Below are positions 55,500-64,000 of a stretch of DNA of 64,000 nt, in pieces. The notes beneath the pieces are model-generated. The model worked only from the letters and a program-made list of their open reading frames with translations, made no database searches and had not been told where the DNA came from. This DNA is from Pseudeuparius sepicola (taxonomy: Eukaryota; Arthropoda; Insecta; Coleoptera; Anthribidae): NCBI GenBank assembly GCA_963920635.1, contig OY987308.1:5336225-5400224 (forward strand), in the 5' to 3' direction. The translations under genes and the position numbers were made by a program. Positions within the stretch are counted from its first letter, which is position 1. Each line of letters begins with the position of its first letter.

Positions 55500-56620
55500 C
55501 AGGGCCACGGCCGACTCTAGGAAAGCCCTGAAGTTAAGAAAGCTGGCAACATGGCTTACAACAAGAAATTTACCAGAATTAATTTGTGTAGTGCGGGTAG
55601 TGCTATCGTCGCCAGATTGCTACGACAAGGCAGTGTGTCTCTGGGTAGAAACAGACAGCCTGAAGTGCTGGCAACAGATTTTTTATAAATTTGTTTTGTT
55701 TGCGAAAAAATGAAACATTTCTCTAAAAGTTCGAAGTGAAGAATCGTTCCTTTACAATTTCAAGCCTCAAGATGCCTAGAACCGTCGAGGGAAGCTGTAA
55801 CTTAGTTATATACCTGGCTGTAAGTTAAATCGTAATAATAACTTGAAGTACCTAGGTTTTTTTGCTTGACGGCAAGCGGTCAACTTGTATTCGTTTTGGG
55901 CTTTCCAAAGGACGAAAATTTAAGAATAAACTTATTAAGGGAAAATTGCATAGACAAACTAAAGTACCCTTTGAAATTAAAGGAGCTTCCTAACAATCCA
56001 AGCCATTGTTTAGTGTTGTTGGAAAAGTTTCTTTACCTAATGTTAATGTCAAAAGATAATTTAGTTGAATGTATTATGACATTGACCCTAACTGCCATTT
56101 CACTCAGAAGAGATTACTCTCCTTCACAATATGCTGTCCTCTGTTCGCTTGTTGTTTGTATTTTTATGAAAATTTAACCATAAGGGAAGCTAGGTAATCA
56201 TCATTTGCCTGATGGCGCACTTTGTGAAAAAATTCTCACAAATATTCGACTTACAACAAAATGTAGTCCCCTCTATTTGCCCAAATTTACCGTATTATTT
56301 GTCGAAAATGTACCTATCCACACCAGGAATCGTAATTATTATAAATACTTATACTTCTGTGTATATATTGTTACTTGTTACTGCTTTCATTGTCTTTTAA
56401 ACAAACGTGCCTACTTACTTAGGTACCCAATTATTGAAACAAAGTTCACAAATGTATTTAATTATAATTAAAAAGAGGGTTGAACATTTATTAGAAAAGA
56501 TAAACTAAGCCAAAGTGCAGACTGCCCTATACTGCATACATCTGTTGAACCATCCCCCTGCGGCGTTGCCACATGTTTGCACAGGGCTTGTAAGCTCGAG
56601 AAGGTTGCGGCAGGGCCTTG
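55500..56620 (+). repeat. Triplicated block, copy 2
   Basis: Uninterrupted copy of the block also at 46400-48300 and 63590-64000. ATGCCTAGAAC occurs at 55772. After about 100 bp a frame CIRFGLSKGRKFKNKLIKGK follows near 55885. It supplies the empty site for the 46969-48039 hAT. No known domain; transcription is unknown. Confidence 0.7.
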
Positions 56621-57501
56621 TCAAATGAAAGAGTACCGTAATTTAATAACGAGATCAGGAAGACCAAGGATTAGTGATGTCCAAGTTGCAGAAAAAATGG
56701 ACTATGTATCGAACATTTGCTTTAACCACTGTTGGATATAAGAAATCCCATTATTTAAGGAATCGAATTTCTTTCATATCCCGTTATTTACATGATTTGT
56801 AAAAAATACATAATAAGCTGAAATATATCTCATGATAACCTTGTATTACAAAACTATAGATACTTCTATCTTATATCATAATAAAATTTAAAATGTAAAA
56901 ATGTGTCTACACATACTTAGATACTACATGAGATAAAAAAGATAGTAAATTAACATATCTATGCATGGTGTTCAAAAAATTTAAAAATCTACTACAATAA
57001 TTTTAAAAATTACAAACAAGTATTACCGAGAAAAATTGTTTAGAATTAAAATATACACCAGGATGTCAACTTTTAGAGTAAAAGGCCGACTTTGATTTTT
57101 TCATAATTTTTGCTGATAATTATTTTGCAAGATACATAAATTCGGCAGAGGAGTCCACATAGAGGCTATTCAATTAAAAAAAAAATGCGTACCTATCTTC
57201 CTATATTATAGTAATATCGGAAAAAAAACTATTAAAAAATCAAAGAACTGAGTGTCACTTTTTTAATTCTAAACAACTTTTCTTCATAATATTTTTCAGC
57301 AATCTTAAAAATAAGCATATTGTAATTTAATTTGTTTATGAATGCTTTAAAGGTTATAGACTCTACAATGCCAACAACAGAGAAAGGACCAAACTCACTT
57401 ATTACCCATAGAGATTAGAGCAGCAAAAACACAACTAATATTTTTATCATACATTCAGTTCATATTTGTCTAATTGCCTTTTTTGTTTGGTAATTTCTCC
57501 T
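56621..57501. repeat. ZF1 3' flank (partner 14630-14945)
   Basis: From about 57050 this matches the 3' flank of the ZF1 pseudogene at 15 kb (GGATGTCAACTTTTAGAGTA, TAGTAATATCGGAAAAAA). 56621-57050 has nothing recognisable except words shared with other A/T-rich repeats. Confidence 0.6.
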
Positions 57502-58795
57502 TTATTCGTGTATGTCACAATATTCGTTCAGAATTAAACGTTCTTCTTCAGTATCGACGGATTGCGTTTCAGACGCAGCTTCACATTTTATCGTCTTAGA
57601 TTCTGCCTCCACATGCAACGATAATTCATGTTTTTCAATGATATCATTTAAACTCGAGGTATTATCATGCTTCTCCATCTGATGCTTTCTCAGGCATGAT
57701 TTTTTCATAGTACCATAAGAATACTTGTTGCAAATAAAAATATCTTGTTTCGGATGTACTTTTTCTATGTGACTTCTAATTTGAGTCTTACGGAAAGTGC
57801 AATAGGCACAGTGCGGACATTTGAACGGCTCTCTATCTTTGACATTATGTTTCTTATAGAGATGTACTGTGAGTTCTGGTTGATACTTGCAAGAATACTC
57901 GCAGAGTTTACAACTAAGTTTTGGTGTGAGGGCATGAACTCTCCTTTCGTGTAGTTTGAGATTCTTTTTGTTGAATGATTCGTAGTCACACTTGGGGCAC
58001 TTGTATGGAATACATGAGGAATCGCTGTGAACCTCAAATTGATGCTTTTGCAAGGCTGGCCGATTATTTGCTTTGAAAGAACACATTTGGCAAGCGAAGT
58101 TTTTTTCATGCCTCAAGTTAATATGTAATTTCAATTTATTCTCGTAAAATGTGTGAAAATCACAATGCAAACATTTGAAAGGATCCCTATCTTTGACATT
58201 ATGTTTCTTGTAGAGGTGTGCCATGAGCGATGATTGGTACTTGCAAGAATACTCGCAGATTTTGCAACTAAATTTTGGTTTCAAGGCATGAACATTCATT
58301 TCATGTCGTCTGACATTTTCCTTGTGGAATGAACTGTAGTCGCACTTAGGGCACTTATATGGCATACATGAGGAATCGCTGTGAACCTCAAATTGATGCT
58401 TTTGCAAGGCTGGCCGACTATTTGCTTTGAAAGAACACTTTTGGCAAGCGAAGTTTTTTTCGTGCATGGAGTTAATATGTAATTTCAATTTATTCTTATA
58501 AAATGTGTGAAAATCACAATGCAAACATTTGAAAGGCTCCCTATCTTTAACATTATGCTTCTTGTAGAGGTGTGCTGTGAGTGTTGGTTGGGACTTGCAG
58601 GAATACTCGCATATTTTGCAACTAAATCTTGTTTTATGAACCCTCTTTTTATGTTTTTCGACATGGACATTTTTGAATGAACTGAAATTACGTGGCTTGC
58701 AAGAAGGATCACTGTGTACTTCATGTTTTCTGTCTGAACTGTCATCGCAATTCGGATCTCCAGCATCAGCATCCTGATTTCCATCACCAAAGTCA
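57502..58795 (-). CDS. ZF1 C2H2 zinc-finger protein, last exon (about 10 fingers)
   Basis: The exon starts after TTCTTTTTCAG (58796 onward) with one base finishing a split codon, then DFGDGNQDADAGDPNCDDSS. About 430 residues. A degenerate first finger (NFSSFKNVHVEKH, both Cys lost) is followed by ten intact C2H2 fingers in the order EYSCK, DFHTF, SFKAN, DYSSF, the same four-finger cycle as the 42 kb gene. An eleventh finger has Tyr for its second Cys (FICNKYSYGTM). The tail ends LILNEYCDIHE. The frame has no stop from the acceptor to the end. Nearest relatives: the broken copy at 15 kb and the 42 kb gene. Likely nuclear DNA-binding; missing ligands suggest relaxed or changing specificity. Confidence 0.86.
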
Positions 58796-58805
58796 CTGAA
58801 AAAGA

Positions 58806-59739
58806 AGGTACCTATTTACTATTGTAAATAAGAACATTTTCATATAAATAAGTGCTGTAGAAAATTTTAGAAATTTATAAATAAAATATATCTTATAAGC
58901 CCTTTTCTATCGATGAATTCCAAAGGTCAAATAGTGTCTACAAGTTCACAGGGTGTATATAATTCAAAGAGGCTGCTTAGGGTCACCGATTTTAAAACAA
59001 TAGATATCTGCTACAATGTCAAAATCATTTTCAACCTAAATTGGAAGAAATTTCCCAGTTTTAGAACCTTCATATCATATCGATAAATTTGTCAAATTAA
59101 AATGCCAGGGTTAAAAGTGCCCCATAGAGATAGAACCAAGGATGAAATGTTCAGATTATACAATGTGGTCCAAAGAGTTCATAACAAATGGGAAATTTTT
59201 GTGTTGTTAAGATATTAAAAAGATCGATTTTGACATAATCGCCACCAATATGGCGGCAATTAAAAAAAAACTACTATTAAGTTAAGAAAAGTTTCCCCAA
59301 AACACTTTTGTTAATATCTCAATGATAAATTTTTTCCCATTATTTGTTGGGAACTCTGTGGTTCATGTGTAATTTTAAAGACTTCGCCAGAAGAATACAT
59401 GCAGGGTGTTCCATCTTAAGTGCAAACACGACCTTAATGGCCTACCACAAAAATGGCCTACTGCGATCATGCTTAGACCCCAAACATTTATGAAATAATT
59501 AGTGCCTATCTTTCTTTCTTCGAAAATATGACTTTGTTATTTAACATCTTCGAAAATAGGTATGAACTAATTTTTATTAAACAGAAACATTTTAAACCAA
59601 TTATAAACTACATTGTATAATTTGTACTAAATTCTATTGAGCTGAGAACATAAGAAAAAATAACAAGGCCTTCGGTTGCTTCTGGGGTATTCCTAGTTTG
59701 GAATATTCCTAGGGTGAGAATTATTATTATTATTATAAC
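58806..59739. other. ZF1 intron/upstream, nothing recognised
   Basis: Intron sequence of the 57.5 kb gene at its left, CAGGGTG-like words at about 58949 and 59405, otherwise A/T-rich DNA without a supported gene. Confidence 0.4.
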
Positions 59740-60178
59740 TAATAGTACTCACAAATTTTGCAACTAAATCTCATTTCATGTCTTTTGACATTAATCTTGT
59801 AGAATGCAATGTAGTCGCACTTGTGTGGTTTGCAGGTTTATTGCGAACCTCAGCTTGGTGCTGTAGCAAGGCCGGTTCAGAATGTACTTATTTACTAAAT
59901 TTTTTCTCGTGTTTCACACTTATGTTTTTCAAACTTATGTCGACATTGCTGACACATCAATGGTTGCCCATCTTTGACTTTATGTTTCTTATAGAGGTCT
60001 AATTCGTACCTACGATTGTTGATTTTTGCAAGAATACTCGCAAAATTTGCGGTTAAACCCTTGTTTGGAAGTATAAACTTTATTTGTGTGTAGTTTGATT
60101 TCATGCCTTTTGACGGAAATGTCGTCGCAATTGGGATCTCCAGCGTCAGCATCCTGATTTCCAGAATCAAAGTCTCTG
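59740..60178 (-). pseudogene. ZF1-family exon, decayed
   Basis: After TCCTTTGCAG (60179-60188) the minus strand reads DFDSGNQDADAGDPNCDDIS, the family's exon start, then VKRHEIKLH. Finger-like scraps (FCEYSCKNQ, LYKKHKVKDGQPLMCQQC) appear in changing frames with stops. No finger is complete in one frame. Confidence 0.8.
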
Positions 60179-60188
60179 CAAAGGAAGG

Positions 60189-60639
60189 GCTAAATTTAAA
60201 AGATCGCCACCATGTTATATTTTAAACAATCGGCGATTTTAAACTTTTTCTTTTCAATAGTCCGTTCTTTTATGCAACCGATGATACCATGTTTTTATAA
60301 ATCTGTTAATAAACAAACAAATTATGAAAAAACAAAATTGTTCGGCCCCGGTATATTTATTTCATCTAAAAATACATATTTTAGATCTTGTCAAAAATAC
60401 AGTAGTATTATTAAATGTATTAAATTTAGAAAGTAATAAAAATAATAATGATTATTAAATAGAAATATATGCAACATACCTGAAAAGTAATACTAACTCA
60501 ACAATAGAAAACAAACAAAAAAGCAAATGAAAGCATTAGTACCCATACCTGATAAATCTTTTTTATTATACTTCTTTGAAAACACCTTATTTTCATCTGC
60601 TTTAGCAATAATGAAAGATGGGGTTTTTCGGGCTAGCGC
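60189..60639. other. Intergenic, nothing recognised
   Basis: A/T-rich flank of the decayed ZF1 exon. No gene or clear repeat. Confidence 0.4.
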
Positions 60640-61075
60640 ACGGAAACATCGCATGGAAAAACTTTCCGTGCGCTGAATAAAAATACCGAATATATGGCTT
60701 TAAAATAGAAATATACAGCAAAGTAAACTAAATTTAAGAAACTCTATATGCTCTCTGATATTTAACATGTACCTATTTTGTATTTTAATTCGTAAGTGTT
60801 TCATTATTTAGATACATTTCTGTAAAATTTTTGACGTTTGCCCCTTTGAAATAATTTGAGAGTAACCATGGAAACGCATCATACATACCAAACACTATAC
60901 CTATTGCCTGCATTGTTTATTTTTTCTCAATTAAAATTATTATAATATGCCGATAAAATGTTTTAAGTTTCCGTTTTCAAAGAAGTATAATAAAAAATAT
61001 GGTTCATTACACGTCCAGAAATAGATTTTTCCGTGCTCGCATGACTTCCCGAGTTCGGCTGCGCCTCACACGGGA
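60640..61075. repeat. Dispersed repeat shared with 6390-6860
   Basis: Both copies contain GCATGGAAAAACTTTC-GTGCGC, ACACGTCCAGAAATAGATTT and TTCGGCTGCGCCTCACACGG (the last in opposite orientation between copies). Here it stands free of hAT ends, so it is an independent element that happened to insert in the hAT at 6303-7347. Confidence 0.65.
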
Positions 61076-61084
61076 AATATACTA

Positions 61085-61473
61085 TTTAAAGAGCCTTTAA
61101 ATCAACCAACACTCTTCTAATGTCATTTGGCAATTTATTATATTCAAGTACACCACATCAATACACTTCTTTTTGTCTTTAGAGAATTGGTATAACCAAT
61201 GTACAGACTACCTGCACCTCGGATGGGATTATTGTGAATATCACTGTGGAATATGATAAACTTCTGAAAGTAACTTAGAGTTTTACCAGCTGGAATTTTA
61301 AAAATAAAAACCACGCAAAAATAATAAATCGTATTCTTTATATACAACCAACCCAATACGTCAATCACTAGATCTATTGTTCTACTGCATTTAAAAATGA
61401 TGCGCATACCACGACTTTGAAACCTGAAAATAAGAAACACTGTTGGTATCAATTGAGCACATAAGTACAACAC
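61085..61473 (-). pseudogene. Possible LINE 3' relic
   Basis: The minus strand reads RGAGSLYIGYTNSLKTKRSV, and after a frameshift EYNKLPNDIRRVL, which resembles the end of non-LTR RT proteins (typically ...YNxLPxxIR...). No RT active site is present. Confidence 0.35.
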
Positions 61474-62327
61474 CGTTTATTTCATTTTTCGCTGATTTTG
61501 GGCACTTCGAAATTTCACCTTCTATGCATTACAGATACATTTTCTCTATGTTGCCGGGACAATGCCTGTTAAGGAAGATTATAACATTGGAAATTCTTGT
61601 CAATTTATTTCACACCATTTTCTGTCTTACCCAGAGGTTACAATTAGTTGGTATGTTTTGACAAAGCAGGCTTTGAAGACAGTCAACATAAGATTTCCAT
61701 CCCCTCTATAGATTCCTCGACATTGTGGGATATCAACTAGGGCTAAAAGGATGACCTCTTTTTTAGGACACCCTATACTAGAAATGACAAAATTTCCACT
61801 TTTTACGAGTATCTCAAATTTAGGTGGGAAGTATACTCAAAATGTGAGTGAAATAAAACAGCCAAACATAACGATCATATTTTGAGTATAAACTTCCCAT
61901 CTATATTTGAAGTTAATCCTCCGTTATAATTTTTCCTGAGGGTGCACTCATGAATAGCGAAACGTAGTGTATAGTACTCTAAATATATAAAAGCAATTTC
62001 TGCTATGGGGAAGATATTAAAAATGTTTCTTGGAAGTGCTTCTAAAAGTCGATTACATCTTTTGGATAATTGTTGCCCAACCATATTCCCTAGTATAATC
62101 CCTCTGAAATAAAAAATAATTATTAGATACAGAATGAAATAACATTGGAATAACTCACCTGGATTTTTTTTATCACTGAACAAATAAAGAAGCCCCCATT
62201 TTGAAGGTGTTTATAATATATAAACTAAAGATAAAAGTAAATATATCTTTATTGCTAACTATACTAGAAGAACATAACCTTAATTTGTTTGATATCTTAT
62301 GTAAATAATGGGATAGGATATGAGGTA
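61474..62327. repeat. Duplicated block, copy 2 (partner 53261-53880)
   Basis: From about 61860 it matches the 53.3-53.9 kb block, including splice-like signals on the minus strand (CCAG|GTGAGT near 62161; TTTCAG|AGGGATTA near 62101). 61475-61790 is weakly similar to 45.4-45.6 kb. The frame 61875-62183 spans the apparent short intron and has no known domain. Confidence 0.5.
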
Positions 62328-63360
62328 CCGTAGCGCGGTGTTACTTTACAACAGTTTTGACATATTTGTCACTGTAAAAATAAGCTAATAAATTGGCGGC
62401 TAATGTATGTGATATTTCTGATACTTGGCTACAGCTGCAACCATTTAAATTGTCAGACAAATGTGATGGTTACGAGTTTTATTTTTTTAAAATTTTTGTG
62501 TAAAGTAACCTAACTGCGGTGTCAAATTACACAGTGATATAAAAATGCATAAAATTCAAAGTAGGACTGTATGAATGGAGACTTTACACATTTTGTAAAT
62601 TTTAAAAAGTGTGTCGACTCGAAACATTTATTTAATAAAAAAAACTGCAAATTTTAACAAAAGTAAAAGTTTAATTCTTGTAAGACATAAAATATCAATA
62701 TAGAAAACTTAAAAAAAAAACATTCTAAAAACGAAAAAAAGTATAAATAAGTAATATTCAGTCTTAGAAATTGTAGTTTGTCGTGTCTATTAGTTGGAAT
62801 GAATATATCCCTCTCTTCACATTTTGAGGTTTTAAATGATTAATAATATCGCCTTCACTTTGCTGTTGCCCAGTTTCCTTTTATATACGCGGCCCACATT
62901 GTAAACTGAAACAAAAAGTTCATATTTACCGAGTTATTTACCAACTTTATAAATCCAAACTTATGTGTAAAGTAACCCTAATGTACAAAAAACAACATAA
63001 CTTTCTAAGGGAATATTACATTTATTTAAAATTGTGAATACACAGTCTTCATAAACCAACTTATGTTGTATATAGCCAAACAATGTCAAAACAGTTACCA
63101 AATTAAGGCAGGTACCCTTAGCACATACCTGTTGTTGAAACGACCAAAATTCCGCGCCACTACAAGCGTCCACCACGTTTGTCTCACAACACACTAAAAA
63201 TTGTTCCCTTATTGTAAAGCTCCAGCCATCATGTGGCCTTGACGAATGCTCAGTTGATTTATTGCAACTTTGCCAGATTTCATCAAAATTTAATTTTTAG
63301 AGGGAACATGCCTGTCTGTGTAAAGTGACCAATAAGTTGCAAAGTAACACCGCGCTACGG
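62328..63360. mobile_element. TIR element CCGTAGCGCGGTGTTACTTT, with paralogous empty site
   Basis: 1033 bp, ends CCGTAGCGCGGTGTTACTTT and near-inverse, flanked by TA (62326-62327 and 63361-63362). The 53.9 kb paralogue reads GAGGTACATTTGC straight through the site. The interior repeats GTGTAAAGTAACC-like words several times. No transposase. Confidence 0.85.
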
Positions 63361-64000
63361 TATATTTGCCTCAGCTTCTTGGATCTTTTTTCATAAACAT
63401 TGTTGCTATTGGAGTACGTAGCAAAAGATCAGAAAATATCTAACAGCTTAGTTACAGCCCGTGTTTTCGTCTTTTTATTCCATCACTCAACAGTTACAGG
63501 TAATATTTGAAAATTCAAAAAAAAATATATTTTTTATAATAATAATTATTATTACTACAAAACTATAGGCCTTGTTTATGGATACTGTCACAGCTGTCTC
63601 TAGGAAAGCCCTGAAGTTGAGAAAGCTGGCAACATGGCTTGCGGGTCTGCGCGGCGTGGCCTGTCACTCCCTGTCAGCTGATTTTACAAGAAATTTACCA
63701 GAATTAATTTGTGTAGTGCGGGTAGTGCTATCGTCGCCAGATTGCTACGATGAGGCAATGTGTCTCTGGGTGGAAACATACAGCCCGAAGTGCTGGCGAC
63801 AGCTTTTTTATAAATTTGTTTTGTTTGCGAAAAATGAAACATTTCTCTAAAAGTTCGAAATGAAGAATCAATTTCAAGCCATAAGATGCCTAGAACCGTC
63901 GAGGGAAGCTAGAACTTAGTTATATACCTGGCTGTAAGTCAAATTGTAATACTAACTTGAAGTAGCTATTTTTGTTTGCTTGACGGCAAGCGGTCAACTT
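63361..64000. repeat. Duplicated/triplicated block, copy 3, cut by the window edge
   Basis: 63363-63570 matches 53888-54170, and 63590-64000 matches 55520-55885, with the 54201-55260 hAT-like element absent. ATGCCTAGAAC is at 63886. An extra stretch GCGGGTCTGCGCGGCGTGGC near 63639 is not in the 55 kb copy. The frame at 63572-63850 has no known domain. Confidence 0.65.

Noticed and set aside
55782..55884. The extra segment after ATGCCTAGAAC as an intron
   Set aside because: With the AAC ambiguity at its edges, no placement gives GT-AG or AT-AC ends.
62961..63194. 77-codon minus-strand frame
   Set aside because: Inside the non-coding TIR element at 62328-63360; no known domain.

Overview
This 64 kb window is AT-rich nuclear DNA from an animal, most likely an insect. 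The reasons are the poly-C2H2 zinc-finger genes with GT-AG type introns, Ty3/Gypsy and non-LTR retrotransposons, Tc1/mariner-like and hAT DNA transposons, and very many foldback (palindromic) MITEs. I see no bacterial, organellar, rRNA, tRNA or CRISPR features. I cannot name the species from sequence alone.

Layout. 1-570 is a 122-bp tandem repeat cut by the window edge. 689-1021 is a near-perfect palindrome abutting a truncated zinc-finger gene (1031-1489). 2-13 kb is almost solid DNA-transposon debris: foldback elements ending CAGGGTG...CACCCTG with TA target duplications, a hAT nested in one of them, an 1893-bp mariner-like element with a dead transposase (8027-9919), and a large foldback with a second unknown element inside it (10217-12255). 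15-16 kb and 21-22 kb hold broken copies of two zinc-finger families (here ZF1 and ZF2), separated by MITEs and a GATC-rich element. 23.9-34.5 kb is a young Gypsy retrotransposon on the minus strand with two 1990-bp LTRs. 35.9-40.5 kb is a three-level nest of LINEs. 42-64 kb carries the two best ZF1 genes (42511-44284 and 57502-58795), the best ZF2 gene (50443-51685), decayed pieces of both, and a duplicated block seen at 46.4, 53.3-56.6 and 61.9-64 kb.

How it fits together. All zinc-finger copies except the truncated inverted one at 1031-1489 lie on the minus strand, and their finger-bearing last exon starts at the same kind of intron boundary (one base completing a split codon). The cluster therefore seems to have grown by duplicating ZF1/ZF2 blocks together with their flanks. 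Comparing paralogous blocks gives empty sites for several transposons, which fixes their ends and target duplications. The host genes are putative DNA-binding proteins. Their upstream exons, promoters and targets are not identifiable here.
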